Part shown: positions 13,930 through 23,490 of the stretch, one piece after another | Position numbering within the stretch: position 1 is the first letter of the stretch | Layout of the letters: every line of letters starts with the position of its first letter | Position numbers and translations under genes: made by a program | Source of the DNA: an uncultured Oscillospiraceae bacterium | Lineage (GTDB): Bacteria > Bacillota > Clostridia > Oscillospirales > Oscillospiraceae | Direction: 5' to 3' | NCBI GenBank assembly: GCA_905236305.1 | Contig: CAJOPB010000048.1 | Location: forward strand, 1-33,684 | Length of the DNA: 33,684 nt | Notes under the pieces: model-generated | The model's input: only the letters and a program-made list of their open reading frames with translations | Told to the model about the DNA's origin: nothing | The model's database searches: none

Positions 13930-14950
13930 AGCGCACCTCCGTCTGCTCCGCGGCAACGGCCACGGTCACGCCCGTCCGGGCGGTTTTTTTTACAATCAGC
14001 TGTTTCGCCCCTCCGGCCAGCGCCGCCCGCTCGCAGACGTTGTCCACGCCGGTGACGCTCCGGACGAAGGCGGAGGGCGTGAAATGCCCCGACACGGCTT
14101 CCAGCTGCGCTGCCGTGTAAAAGGCCAGCGGCCAGCCCCGGGCCTCGCAGCAGGTCAGGAGCCCCGTCTCCGCGGCCTTCAGGTCGATGGAGGCCGCGGT
14201 CCGGACGGCCCGGGGGTCGATGCTGTTTTCCTCCAGCACTGCGGATACCGCGGCGTCGATCACGCCGGCCTCCGTTCCCCGGCGGCAGCCCAGGCCCAGG
14301 CACAGCACCCTGGGGATCAGGCGCAGCGTAACGGCAAAGGGGGCGCGTTTTTCCCAGCCGATATAGATTCCCGCTGCGCCGGAAGCTCCCGGCACCACGC
14401 CCGCAGGCAGCGCTGTCCCGAGGGGAAGGGCGCTGCACAGCGGCACATCCCCTTCCAGTATCGCCGCGGAAACCGTTTTTGCCGCGCGCATGTCGTCGAT
14501 TACATACCCCTGCTCCGCCGCCCAGCGGTCCACGGAAAACCGGCGGTTGACATCCGTGGCGGTGGTGACGGCGCAGACGGCCCCCAGCGTCTCCGCCAGA
14601 CGCTCCGCCAGGGCGTTGGCCCCGCCGATGTGCCCGGACAGGAGGGGGATGACAAAGTGCCCCAGCTCGTCCACGCAGACCACCGCGGGGTCCGTGGTTT
14701 TGCTGCGCACATGGGGGGCGATGGCGCGCACCGCAATGCCCGCCGCCCCCACAAACACCAGCGCGTCCCTGCTCTGAAACAGCCCGCCGTAAAACGCCCC
14801 GGAGGGCTTTGGAATGGGGGCAAACCCGCCTCCCGCCAGCCGCTCCGGGGTGTAGGCGGCGCACACCGTCTCCTCCCCGGACAGCGCGCGCACAATCCGC
14901 TCTGCCGTGGCCTGCCCCCGGCGGGAAAAGGCAAAGACCGCAAGCCTCAT
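13922..14950 (-). CDS. cbiG: Cobalt-precorrin-5A hydrolase
   Basis: A 342-residue enzyme that opens the delta-lactone of cobalt-precorrin-5A, releasing acetaldehyde; a marker of the anaerobic (early cobalt) route. N-terminal domain: FVGAAGIAVRAIAPHV and the segment LGHFVIPLLSGHIGGAN. C-terminal domain: LGLGCRRGTEAGVI and the late SGHFTPSAFVRSVTGVDNVCE. The start overlaps the cbiF stop by four bases (ATGA). Intact. Confidence 0.95.
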   Translation of the reverse strand: MRLAVFAFSRRGQATAERIVRALSGEETVCAAYTPERLAGGGFAPIPKPSGAFYGGLFQSRDALVFVGAAGIAVRAIAPHVRSKTTDPAVVCVDELGHFVIPLLSGHIGGANALAERLAETLGAVCAVTTATDVNRRFSVDRWAAEQGYVIDDMRAAKTVSAAILEGDVPLCSALPLGTALPAGVVPGASGAAGIYIGWEKRAPFAVTLRLIPRVLCLGLGCRRGTEAGVIDAAVSAVLEENSIDPRAVRTAASIDLKAAETGLLTCCEARGWPLAFYTAAQLEAVSGHFTPSAFVRSVTGVDNVCERAALAGGAKQLIVKKTARTGVTVAVAAEQTEVRFD

Positions 14951-15714
14951 GTAGCCGCTGCCTCCGCCGCCCGGAATTCGGTGGAAAAGCCCGGGTCATA
15001 GAGCCTGGAGCGGGCGTAGTTCTGCCCCAGGCAGTTTCCCACAACGATCAGCGCGGTCTTGCGCAGGCCGTTTTCCGCCGCCGTCCGGTGCAGCGTGCCC
15101 ACAGTGCAGCGGAATATTTTCTCCTCCGGCCAGGTGGCCTTGTAGACGATGGCCGCCGGGGTCTCCGCCGGATAGCCGCCGGCAATCAGCTCTCCCTGCA
15201 GCTTCTCCGTCAGCGCGGTGCTGAGGAACAGCACCATGGTGGCCCGGTGGGCGGCCAGCGAACGCACCCTTTCCCGCTCCGGCACCGGGGTTCTGCCCTC
15301 GGCCCGGGTGATGATCACCGTCTGACTCACCTCCGGCAGGGTATACTCCGCCCCGAGCGCCGCAGCCGCACCGCAGAAGGCGCTGACCCCGGGGCACACG
15401 TCATAGGGTATTCCCAGTGCCTCCAGCGCGTCAAACTGCTCCCGCACCGCGCCGTATATGCTGCTGTCCCCGGTGTGGAGGCGCACGGTGGTCTTTCCCG
15501 CGGCCTCGGCCTCCCGGATGACCGCGATCATCTGCTCCAGGGTCATGGCGGCGCTGTCATAGAGCGCACAGTCCCCGCGGGCATAGGTATCCACCACCTC
15601 CGGATTTACCAGGGAGCCGGCATAGATAATCACATCCGCCTCTCCCAGCAGCCGCGCGCCCCGAACGGTAATCAGGTCCGCCGCGCCGCTCCCTGCACCT
15701 ACAAAATGTACCAT
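14947..15714 (-). CDS. cbiF: Cobalt-precorrin-4 C11-methyltransferase
   Basis: A 255-residue SAM-dependent tetrapyrrole methylase. Marks: VHFVGAGSGAADLITVRG at the N-terminus, IIYAGSLVNPEVV, HTGDSSIYGAV, and VCPGVSAFCGAAAALGAEYTLP. The strong site GGAAGGAG precedes the ATG. About 60 bp separate it from cbiD; the gap holds no gene. It is coupled to cbiG by ATGA. Confidence 0.95.
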   Translation of the reverse strand: MVHFVGAGSGAADLITVRGARLLGEADVIIYAGSLVNPEVVDTYARGDCALYDSAAMTLEQMIAVIREAEAAGKTTVRLHTGDSSIYGAVREQFDALEALGIPYDVCPGVSAFCGAAAALGAEYTLPEVSQTVIITRAEGRTPVPERERVRSLAAHRATMVLFLSTALTEKLQGELIAGGYPAETPAAIVYKATWPEEKIFRCTVGTLHRTAAENGLRKTALIVVGNCLGQNYARSRLYDPGFSTEFRAAEAAAT

Positions 15715-15774
15715 ATTATTCTTCTCCTTCCGCGTGATGCTGCCCTGCAGTGATATTCGGAGCAGCGCCCGCGC

Positions 15775-16917
15775 TCAGCTCTCCCGTAACCGCTCCAGCA
15801 GCGCCTCCGCTCCCGATGTCCGGGACAGCAGCCCCCAGACCCGGGAGAACATGATCGCCTCCGCTGCCATGTCCTGTCCCGCCCGGCGGCGGATTTGGAC
15901 CGCAACGGCCTCCGTCAGACGCTCCAGCGCCAAAGCGCGCACATCCCCGCCCTCCGCGTCCATGACCCGCAGGGCCTCGTCGCAGCTCACGCAGCCCAGC
16001 ACCTCCCGGCAGGCGCCGGCAGGCAGGCCCGCGGCGGCCGCGTGGGCGGCCAGAATCTCCATACGGCAGTCGCCGTATTTGGAGTGGGTATTCCACATTC
16101 CGCCCGCCAGCTTCACCAGCTTGCCGATATGTCCCACCAGCAGCGCCCCGCGAAAGCCCAGCTCCCGGCACAGGTCCAGGGCGTCGCCGATAAAGTTGCT
16201 GGTCATCACCGCGCGCTCCGGGTCCAGTCCCAGGCCCTCCCGGCTGCGAATGAATTCCGCCCCGTAATTTCCCGGTGTCAGCAGCACCCACTCCGCTCCG
16301 CCGGCACGGCGCTGGCGCAGCTCGGTGCGGATGGTGTCCACCAGCGCCTGCTCGCTCATGGGCTCCACAATGCCTGTGGTGCCCAAAATGGAGATGCCTC
16401 CGACGATACCAAGCCGGGGGTTAAAGGTTTTTTCCGCCAGCGCGGCCCCCGCCGGGACCGAGATCACCACCGACAGCCCGCCGGTATAGTCCGTCAGGCG
16501 GCAGATTTCCTCCACGTTTTCCCGGATCATCCGCCGGGGCACGGAATTGATGGCTGCCTCGCCCACGCCCTGGTCCAGCCCGGGCCTGGTCACTCTGCCC
16601 ACGCCCTCGCCGCCGTCGATGGAGATTCCGGGCCTGTCGCTGCAGGAGACCTCCGCAAACACCAGCGTCCCCCCGGTGACATCCGGATCATCCCCGGCGT
16701 CCTTCTCCACGGCGCAGCGCACCGCGCCGGGGGACCGGGTGATCTCCCGGAGCTCCAGATCCAGCTCCATACCCTTTGGGGTGATCAGATTGATCCGCTC
16801 CCGGCGCCGGCCGGTCAGGAGCATCCAGGCCGCGGCCCTGGCGGCAGCGGCGGCGCAGGAGCCGGTGGTATAGCCCAGACGGAGCTTTTTTCCGTCCCGA
16901 ACGATATACTGCTCCAT
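15775..16917 (-). CDS. cbiD: Cobalt-precorrin-5B C1-methyltransferase
   Basis: A 380-residue enzyme unique to the anaerobic cobalamin route. Family marks: LRLGYTTGSCAAAAA near the start, GIVGGISILGTTGIVEPMSE, and LVGHIGKLVKLAGGMWNTHS. The ATG at 16917 overlaps the cbiC stop (TGATG), which fixes the start. Full length with no defects seen. Confidence 0.95.
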   Translation of the reverse strand: MEQYIVRDGKKLRLGYTTGSCAAAAARAAAWMLLTGRRRERINLITPKGMELDLELREITRSPGAVRCAVEKDAGDDPDVTGGTLVFAEVSCSDRPGISIDGGEGVGRVTRPGLDQGVGEAAINSVPRRMIRENVEEICRLTDYTGGLSVVISVPAGAALAEKTFNPRLGIVGGISILGTTGIVEPMSEQALVDTIRTELRQRRAGGAEWVLLTPGNYGAEFIRSREGLGLDPERAVMTSNFIGDALDLCRELGFRGALLVGHIGKLVKLAGGMWNTHSKYGDCRMEILAAHAAAAGLPAGACREVLGCVSCDEALRVMDAEGGDVRALALERLTEAVAVQIRRRAGQDMAAEAIMFSRVWGLLSRTSGAEALLERLRES

Positions 16918-17564
16918 CACGGCCGCCCAAGCTGATAGAGCAGCGCGTTGCATATGGCGGCGGCCACATTGCTGCCGCCCTTGCGGCCCCGCGCCACAAT
17001 GTGGGGCACCCTGGTCTCCAAAATCAGCTCCTTGCTCTCCACGACATTGACAAAGCCCACAGGCACCCCGATAATCAGCACCGGGGGACAGCTGTCCAGC
17101 TCTCCCGCATCCAGCATTTCCCGCAGGCGCAGCAGGGCGGTGGGGGCGTTTCCGATGGCATAGATGCAGGGCCTTTGCAGCGCGGCGGCCTTTTCCATGC
17201 ACACCGCAGCCCGGGTGACGCCCCGCTCCCGGGCCAGCTCCGCCACATCGGGATCGGACATAAAGCAGTGGACGCTGCCCCCCAGTCTCTGCAGCGCGGC
17301 CTTGTTGATGCCGGCCCGGGCCATCTGGGTGTCGGTGACAATATCACAGCCCTCCCGCAGCGCCGCCAGCCCCGTCTCCACAGCGCCGGGGGAAAAAACC
17401 AGGTTTTCCGCATAGTCAAAGTCGGCAGTGGTGTGGATCACCCGCTTGAGCACAGGGGCGTTAACCCCCTCCGTCTCCCTGCCCTGCTCCTCCAGCAGCT
17501 GCGTAATGATCGCAAAGCTGCGCCGCTCGATGTCCATCGGCTTTACAAATTCAATCTCTCCCAT
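16917..17564 (-). CDS. cbiC: Cobalt-precorrin-8X methylmutase
   Basis: A 215-residue enzyme that moves the C11 methyl to C12, giving cobyrinic acid. The catalytic His44 sits in RVIHTTADFDYA. Other marks are DTQMARAGI and IGVPVGFVNVVESKE. AAGGAG lies 9 nt before the ATG at 17564. The gene overlaps cbiA by 14 nt and cbiD by a TGATG junction. Confidence 0.96.
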   Translation of the reverse strand: MGEIEFVKPMDIERRSFAIITQLLEEQGRETEGVNAPVLKRVIHTTADFDYAENLVFSPGAVETGLAALREGCDIVTDTQMARAGINKAALQRLGGSVHCFMSDPDVAELARERGVTRAAVCMEKAAALQRPCIYAIGNAPTALLRLREMLDAGELDSCPPVLIIGVPVGFVNVVESKELILETRVPHIVARGRKGGSNVAAAICNALLYQLGRP

Positions 17565-18915
17565 GTCGGTGCTTCTCCTTCAAACAAGCCTCATAAAACC
17601 GCTGTGCAAACGCCGGATTGGCATAAAAATGGAAATGGGGAAAGCCGGCGTACAGCGTCTGCGTCCCCACCGCGGCCTTCCAGGCGCGCCCCCCCGGCTT
17701 CTCAGCCAGAAAGTCCGTCCCGGAGGCGGTGCAGTCCCAGTGGTGAAACTCATGCGCCGGGATGCTCTCTCCGGCGGGACAGAGCAGATTGTCCCGCTCC
17801 GCCTGCAGACGGATATAGCCGAAGCGGGTCAGCCTCCCGGCGTCGAAGCACCGGCCGGGCAGCGCGCCGGCCATGGGCGCCTCCCCGATGGCCTCCGTGA
17901 GATACATAAAGCCGCCGCACTCGGCAATCACCGGCAGCCCCTCCGCCACCGCAGCCTTCACGGCGCGCAGCATGGCGCGATTGCCGCGCAAGGCCCCGGT
18001 GTGGAGCTCCGGATACCCACCGCCCAGATAGAGGCCGTCGATTTCCTCGGGAAGGGCGCGGTCCGCCATGGGGGAGAAGGGGACCAGCTCCGCCCCCAGG
18101 AGCCGCAGCAGATCCAGACTGTCGGCATAGTAAAAGCAGAAGGCCGCGTCCCGGGCGACTGCCACCCGGACCTTCTCTCCCGGGGGCGGCAGGGGAAGGG
18201 GATCATAGTCCACCTCCGGTGCGGCGCCGGCCAGCTCCAGCAGGCCGTCCAGGTCCAGACTCTGCTCCGCCTGCCGGGAGAGGAGCTGCAGCTTCTTCTC
18301 CAGATCCGCCACCTCGTCTGCCGTCACCAGTCCCAGATGCCGGCTCTCCAGGCTGCACTCCGGCAGCGGCGGCAGATAGCCCAGCGGGCGGACGTCCGCT
18401 CCGAATTCCGCTGCCGCGGCCGCGGCCAGACGGGGATAGAGCATGGCGGAGCAGCCGTTGAAAATGACCCCCCGGATGCCGCTGTCGGGGCGGAAATCCC
18501 AAAACCCCCGCAGCACCGCGAGTGCGGACAGCGCCGTTCCCCGGGCGTTCACCACCAGCACCACGGGGCTGCGTGTGGCCCGGGCCACGGAAAAGGTGCT
18601 GCACTCGTCCCCCAGCCCCAGACCGTCATAGTAGCCCATGACCCCCTCAATGACGCTGACCGTCCGGCCCAGGCCGCTTTTGGCCAGCAGCAGCCGCAGC
18701 GTATTTTCGGAGAAGAAAAAAGGGTCCAGGCTGGCACAGGGAGTGCCGGTGATGCGGCTGTGAAACATGGGGTCGATATAGTCCGGCCCGCACTTGAAGC
18801 CGGCGGCGTCCGTTCCGCGGTCCACCAGCGCGCGCAGCACGGCCGCGGTCACCGTGGTCTTGCCGCAGCCGCTGCCGGTGCCGGCGATCAGAAAGCGGGG
18901 AATCGTTTCCCGCAT
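17551..18915 (-). CDS. cbiA: Cobyrinic acid a,c-diamide synthase
   Basis: A 454-residue ATP- and glutamine-dependent amidase acting on the a and c side chains. The N-terminal dethiobiotin-synthetase-like domain has the Walker loop AGTGSGCGKTT (11-21) and GFKCGPDYIDPMFH. The C-terminal type-I glutamine amidotransferase domain has the nucleophile Cys333 in AECGGFMYL and the earlier LYLGGGYPELH. AGGAGGGG precedes the ATG. Only 24 bp separate it from the CPBP gene, leaving no room for a cobalamin riboswitch there. Confidence 0.96.
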   Translation of the reverse strand: MRETIPRFLIAGTGSGCGKTTVTAAVLRALVDRGTDAAGFKCGPDYIDPMFHSRITGTPCASLDPFFFSENTLRLLLAKSGLGRTVSVIEGVMGYYDGLGLGDECSTFSVARATRSPVVLVVNARGTALSALAVLRGFWDFRPDSGIRGVIFNGCSAMLYPRLAAAAAAEFGADVRPLGYLPPLPECSLESRHLGLVTADEVADLEKKLQLLSRQAEQSLDLDGLLELAGAAPEVDYDPLPLPPPGEKVRVAVARDAAFCFYYADSLDLLRLLGAELVPFSPMADRALPEEIDGLYLGGGYPELHTGALRGNRAMLRAVKAAVAEGLPVIAECGGFMYLTEAIGEAPMAGALPGRCFDAGRLTRFGYIRLQAERDNLLCPAGESIPAHEFHHWDCTASGTDFLAEKPGGRAWKAAVGTQTLYAGFPHFHFYANPAFAQRFYEACLKEKHRHGRD

Positions 18916-18939
18916 TGCACACCCCTCCTGTAAAAAACG

Positions 18940-19647
18940 TCAGCCCGCCCCCTGCAGGATAAAGAAGGTGAGGGCATTGTTGGCCATGTGAAAAAAGATC
19001 GTGGTCCAGATACACTCCGTGGACTCATAGCACCAGGTGATGACCAGACCGATGGGGATATACTCCAGTCCATACAGCAGCATGGTGATGTCGCCGTTGT
19101 AGACGGCATATTGCCACACGTGATACAGGCAAAAGAGGAACAGGGAGACCAGATAGGCCAGCACACGGCTGCGCCGCCGCAGGGAACCGAATACCACGCC
19201 GCGGAACAGCGTCTCCTCGATCAGAGGGCCGATGAAAATTGCCAGGCTCATGATGACCCCGTTGTCCCGGCTGGCCTGGGCCATAATTTCCGTATCGTTG
19301 GGGTTGGGGTCCACATCTCCCAGCGCCATCAGAAGCAGCCCCATGAGAAGGCTGCATCCAAAGCTCAGCGCCGCCGCGGTGACAATGCCCCGCACGCAGC
19401 TTCCCGGCCGGTCCAGCAGCAGGTCAAAGCTGTCCCGCAGCCAGGGCAGCATCACAAACAGCAGAAAGGCCGTGCCCGCGCCGTAGTAAATCAGGTTGAT
19501 TCCGGCGCCGTCCAGGGTCCCGGAGACGGCGGCATACAGCCGCAGCAGCACCGGCAGCAGAATGAAATGCAGCGGAAAATAGCACCAGCCGAGGGCTGTC
19601 TGCACCGGAGTCATGCGGTTTTCAAAGCTTCCGCCGCCCGCTCTCAC
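18940..19647 (-). CDS. CPBP family intramembrane metalloprotease
   Basis: A 235-residue polytopic membrane protein. The CPBP (CAAX protease / bacteriocin-processing) motifs are present: EETLFRGVVFG with the Glu-Glu-x3-Arg core, FCLYHVWQY, and FFHMANNAL. In bacteria these enzymes process membrane or peptide substrates, or confer immunity to self-made peptides; the substrate here is unknown. A GTG start at 19647 overlapping the mutS stop (GTGA), with GAAGGTGG just upstream, is preferred. Alternative ATG codons exist at 19674 (inside mutS) and 19614. It is sandwiched between mutS and cbiA with no obvious functional link. Confidence 0.85.
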   Translation of the reverse strand: MRAGGGSFENRMTPVQTALGWCYFPLHFILLPVLLRLYAAVSGTLDGAGINLIYYGAGTAFLLFVMLPWLRDSFDLLLDRPGSCVRGIVTAAALSFGCSLLMGLLLMALGDVDPNPNDTEIMAQASRDNGVIMSLAIFIGPLIEETLFRGVVFGSLRRRSRVLAYLVSLFLFCLYHVWQYAVYNGDITMLLYGLEYIPIGLVITWCYESTECIWTTIFFHMANNALTFFILQGAG

Positions 19648-22244
19648 GATACCACCTTCTTCTTCAGCTTCCACAGCAGGTTCAGTGCCTCCAGGGGGGT
19701 TATGGTGTCCAGATCCAGCCGCTGCAGGATGTCGCGCACCTCATCCGCCCCCACATCCGCCAGCGTCATCTGGTCCTCCGCCGGCGCCGCGCGCCCTGTC
19801 TCCGGCGCCCCGGCGCCCTGCTCCAGCTCCTTCAGGCAGCTCTTGGCCCGTTCGATCACACTGTTGGGTATGCCCGCCAGCTTTGCGACCTCGATGCCAT
19901 AGCTGTCGTCGGCGCAGCCCCGGACAATCTTCCGCAGAAAGATCAGGCTTCCGCCCTGCTTTTTCGCGGTGATGTTGTAATTCACCACGCCGGGCAGCAC
20001 GCCCTCCAGCGCAGCCAGCTCATGGTAATGGGTGGCAAACATGGTCTTGGCCCCCAGGCGCTTTTTGTCCGCACAGTGCTCCAGCACTGCCCGGGCAATG
20101 GCCATGCCGTCGTAGGTGCTGGTGCCCCGGCCGATCTCGTCCAGTATCAGCAGAGAGCGGTCGGTGGCATATTTCAGGATGTTTGCCATCTCGTTCATCT
20201 CCACCATGAAGGTGGACTGGCCGGAGCTGAGGTCATCGCTGGCTCCGATGCGGGTAAACACCCGGTCGATCACGCCCACGGTGGCGCTCCGGGCCGGGAC
20301 AAAGGAGCCGATCTGGGCCATCAGAACAATCAGCGCCGTCTGGCGCATATAGGTGCTTTTGCCCGCCATATTGGGTCCCGTGACCACGGCAACCAGGTCG
20401 CCGCGGTCATTGAGCAGGGTGTCATTGGGCACAAAGGGCGTATCCGGCTGAGCGGCCTCTACCACCGGATGCCGGCCTCCCACGATGTGCAGCGTCCTGC
20501 CCATGTCCACCTCCGGCATACAGTAGCCCCGGCGCACCGCGGTTTCGGCCAGGGCGCAGAGGCAGTCCAGCTGCGCCAGCGCGTCGGAGGTCGCCTGCAC
20601 CCGATGCACCTCCAGAGCGGCCTTCGCCCGGATCTCGCAGAAGATGCTGTATTCCAGCGCGTTGAGCCGGTCCGCGGCCCCCACCAAATCCTCCTCCAGC
20701 TTCTTCAGCTCGGGGGTAACATACCGCTCTGCGTTCACAAGGGTCTGCCGGCGGATATACTCCGGCGGCAGCGTTACCTCGCCGGCGGAATTGGGCACAT
20801 CGAGATAATAACCGAAAACCTTGTTATAGCCCACCTTCATTTTTTTGATGCCCGTGCGCTCCCGCTCCCGGTCGGCCAGCTCCACCAGCATCTTTTTGCC
20901 GTTTTTCTTCAGCTGGCGCAGCCGGTCCACCTCGCCGTTATAGCCGCTGCGCAGCAGGTCGCCGTCCCGCACCGAGATGGGGGGCTCGTCGGCGATGGAG
21001 AGGGACACCAGATTGGTGATGTCCTCCAGCGGGTCCAGGGCGGCAATCTCCGTCAGATAGCCGCTGCGGGCCGAGGACAGCACCAGCTTTACCCCGGGAA
21101 TCGCGGCGCAGTATTCCCCCAGCGCCCGGAGGTCCTTGGCGTTTGCGGTGGCATAGACGCAGCGGCACACCAGCCGCCGCAGGTCGCCAAACCGCCGCAG
21201 GGCAGCGGTCAGCTCTCCCCGCAGCACCGCGTTGTCCACCAGCTCCTTCACCGCGCCCAGCCGGTGGCGGATGGCGGCGGGATTCAGCAGCGGCCGCTCC
21301 ACCCAGCTGCGCAGCATCCGTGCTCCCATGGGGGTTCTGGTCTCGTCCAGCACCCAGAGCAGGCTGCCCTTTTTCTCGTCTGTGCGCAGGTTCTGGCACA
21401 GCTCCAGGCTGCGCAGCGTGGCGTAGTCCAGCTCCATGTATTTGCCCGAGCGCACCAGATCCAGTCCCGCGATATTCCCCAGGTCGATCTTCTGGGTCTC
21501 CTCAATATAGGCCAGGAGCGCGCCGGCGGCGCGGACCCCGGAGTCCTCTCCCTCCAGGTCCAGGGCACTCAGCTCCGAAACGTGAAACTGCAGCAGCAGC
21601 CGCCGGACTGCCGCGTCCTCGTCAAAGCGCTCCCCACCCGTCTCCACGGAGATCCGGAGCTGCTCGTACAAAAGCGTGTGAAGGACCTCGTTTTCCTCCG
21701 CCCCGGGGGATATTACGGCCTCCCGGGGGTGAAAGCGGGCGAGCTCGTTGGACAGGTGGTTCACGGCATCCCGCTCATAGCAGGAGACATACATCTCCCC
21801 CGTGGAGATGTCGGCAAAGCACACCGCGCCCGCGTCCCCCTCCAGCCAGAGAGAGGCCAGATAGTTGCTGCGCCCCTCCTGGAGCATGCTGCCCTCTGTT
21901 ACCGTACCGGGGGAGATGATGCGCACCACATCCCGGGTCAGCAGTCCCCGGGTCTCGGCAGGGTCGTCCAGCTGCTCGCAGATGGCCACCTTATAGCCCT
22001 TGGAGATCAGCCGGCCGATATATGCCTCGGCACTGTGATAGGGTACGCCGCACATGGGAGTTTGCTCCTCCGCGCTCTTGTTCCGGTCCCGGGTGGTCAG
22101 CGCCAGATCCAGCTCCCGGGACGCGGTGCGTGCGTCGTCGTCAAACATCTCATAAAAATCTCCCAGGCGGAAAAACAGCAGACAGTCACTGTGCTGGGAC
22201 TTGAGGGCGTTGTACTGCTGCTTCATGGGCGTTTGTACTGACAT
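19644..22244 (-). CDS. mutS: DNA mismatch repair protein MutS
   Basis: An 866-residue protein of full family length that recognises mismatches and small loops. The mismatch-reading motif GDFYEMF places Phe30 and Glu32 in the wedge. The connector, lever and clamp regions follow, then the ABC-type ATPase with Walker A GPNMAGKST (about 623-631), the DDLSSGQSTFMVEM signature segment, Walker B LLILDEIGRGTS, and the switch ATHYHEL. The short C-terminal segment is typical. No mutL is next to it. The upstream gene is an RNA methyltransferase, 60 bp away. Confidence 0.97.
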   Translation of the reverse strand: MSVQTPMKQQYNALKSQHSDCLLFFRLGDFYEMFDDDARTASRELDLALTTRDRNKSAEEQTPMCGVPYHSAEAYIGRLISKGYKVAICEQLDDPAETRGLLTRDVVRIISPGTVTEGSMLQEGRSNYLASLWLEGDAGAVCFADISTGEMYVSCYERDAVNHLSNELARFHPREAVISPGAEENEVLHTLLYEQLRISVETGGERFDEDAAVRRLLLQFHVSELSALDLEGEDSGVRAAGALLAYIEETQKIDLGNIAGLDLVRSGKYMELDYATLRSLELCQNLRTDEKKGSLLWVLDETRTPMGARMLRSWVERPLLNPAAIRHRLGAVKELVDNAVLRGELTAALRRFGDLRRLVCRCVYATANAKDLRALGEYCAAIPGVKLVLSSARSGYLTEIAALDPLEDITNLVSLSIADEPPISVRDGDLLRSGYNGEVDRLRQLKKNGKKMLVELADRERERTGIKKMKVGYNKVFGYYLDVPNSAGEVTLPPEYIRRQTLVNAERYVTPELKKLEEDLVGAADRLNALEYSIFCEIRAKAALEVHRVQATSDALAQLDCLCALAETAVRRGYCMPEVDMGRTLHIVGGRHPVVEAAQPDTPFVPNDTLLNDRGDLVAVVTGPNMAGKSTYMRQTALIVLMAQIGSFVPARSATVGVIDRVFTRIGASDDLSSGQSTFMVEMNEMANILKYATDRSLLILDEIGRGTSTYDGMAIARAVLEHCADKKRLGAKTMFATHYHELAALEGVLPGVVNYNITAKKQGGSLIFLRKIVRGCADDSYGIEVAKLAGIPNSVIERAKSCLKELEQGAGAPETGRAAPAEDQMTLADVGADEVRDILQRLDLDTITPLEALNLLWKLKKKVVS

Positions 22245-22304
22245 TGCGCGTCTCCGTTTCCTTTCAGCAAAATGGTTCGTTTCAGTCGATTGCGAAGCTG
22301 CGTC

Positions 22305-23429
22305 TCACCCCGGCGAAAGCGGTTGATACAGAAACAGATCGCATTTCAGCATTCCGTTATAGAGCTTTCGCTTTTTGTCCGCGGGGCGGCCAAAGCAGCG
22401 CTCAAACTCCGTGTGGGAGGACAGAATGCCCAGCCTCCAGCCGTGCGTACCGGCCCAGGTCCTGCCAAAGGCCGCATAGAGGGCCTCGGCTTCCTTCCTG
22501 TCGCTCAGCCGCTCTCCGTAGGGCGGGTTGCAGAGGACAATTCCCCGCTCTGTCTCCCGGGAAAACGTCCTTGCGTCCGCTGCGGCAAAGCGCACCACAT
22601 CCGCAACACCCGCCCGCCGGGCGTTTTCCCGGGCAATCTCCACGGCCCGGGGGTCTATGTCCGAGGCAAAGATATGGTAGTCACCGTGAAACTCCCGCTC
22701 TCCCGCCGCCTCCCGCTCCCGGGCCCACAGCGTCCCGTCAAAGCCGGGCCAGTCCATGCTGGCAAAGCGCCGGTTCAGACCGGGGGCGCGGTTTTTGGCC
22801 GCAAGAGCGGCTTCGATGGGAATGGTGCCGCTGCCGCAGAAGGGGTCGGCAAAATCTCCCTGTCCCCGATAGCCTGCCACCGCAACCAGTCCCGCAGCCA
22901 GCGTCTCCCGCAGCGGCGCAGCGGTATGGGCAGGGCGGTAGCCCCGCTTGTGCAGCGGCGCCCCGGTGGTGTCCAGGCAGAGGGAGGCTGTGTCCTTCAT
23001 GATCTGAAACCGGATCTGATATACCGGCCCGTCCTCCGCCAGCGTGCGCTGGCCATAAGCAGCTCCCAGGCGCACCGCCACAGCCTTCTTGATGATCCGC
23101 TGGCAGTCCGGCACACTCATGAGCCGGGAGCTGAGACAGTGGCCGCGGACGGGAAATGCGCCGTTTTTGGGGATCAGGGACTCCCAGGGCAGGGCCTTGA
23201 CCCCCTCAAACAGCCCGTCAAAGCTGTCTGCAAAAAAACGCCCCAGCTCCAGCAGAACCCGCTCACCGCAGCGCAGCCCCAGATTTGCCCGGGCTACAGC
23301 CTCTGCGCCGCCGGTGAAATAAACCCGGCCGTTCTCCGCACGCACATCCTTCAGCCCCAGCCGGCGCAGCTCCTCCGCAGCGGGTTTTTCCAGCCCCAGC
23401 AGACAGGGGGCGCACAATGTATAGTCCAT
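22305..23429 (-). CDS. THUMP-domain class I RNA guanine-N2 methyltransferase (RlmL/YpsC-like)
   Basis: A 374-residue protein. The N-terminal THUMP RNA-binding region (about 40-150) is followed by a Rossmann methyltransferase domain with LHKRGYRPAHTAAPLRETLAA, the SAM-site DPFCGSGTIPIEAAL, and the catalytic NPPYGERL. By family it should make N2-methylguanosine in 23S rRNA or tRNA; the exact target cannot be told. The ATG at 23429 is preferred (GGAAACGGAAG upstream). Its promoter at 23491-23519 may drive the whole run down to cobS. Confidence 0.92.
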   Translation of the reverse strand: MDYTLCAPCLLGLEKPAAEELRRLGLKDVRAENGRVYFTGGAEAVARANLGLRCGERVLLELGRFFADSFDGLFEGVKALPWESLIPKNGAFPVRGHCLSSRLMSVPDCQRIIKKAVAVRLGAAYGQRTLAEDGPVYQIRFQIMKDTASLCLDTTGAPLHKRGYRPAHTAAPLRETLAAGLVAVAGYRGQGDFADPFCGSGTIPIEAALAAKNRAPGLNRRFASMDWPGFDGTLWAREREAAGEREFHGDYHIFASDIDPRAVEIARENARRAGVADVVRFAAADARTFSRETERGIVLCNPPYGERLSDRKEAEALYAAFGRTWAGTHGWRLGILSSHTEFERCFGRPADKKRKLYNGMLKCDLFLYQPLSPG

Positions 23430-23490
23430 CTTCCGTTTCCTGTTCACGCACAATTTTTCCGTCTCCCTCCCGGGAACGGAAAGCAGAAAC

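Noticed and set aside
13930..13956. ATG start of cbiH at 13956
   Set aside because: It lies within cbiG without a ribosome site; the TTG at 13929 has GGAGGTG at proper distance.
18916..18939. Cobalamin riboswitch expected ahead of cbiA
   Set aside because: The gap is only 24 bp and I saw no B12-box-like sequence; an aptamer hidden in upstream coding sequence cannot be excluded by eye.
20022..22241. 739-codon open frame antisense to mutS
   Set aside because: A shadow of mutS with no recognisable domain.
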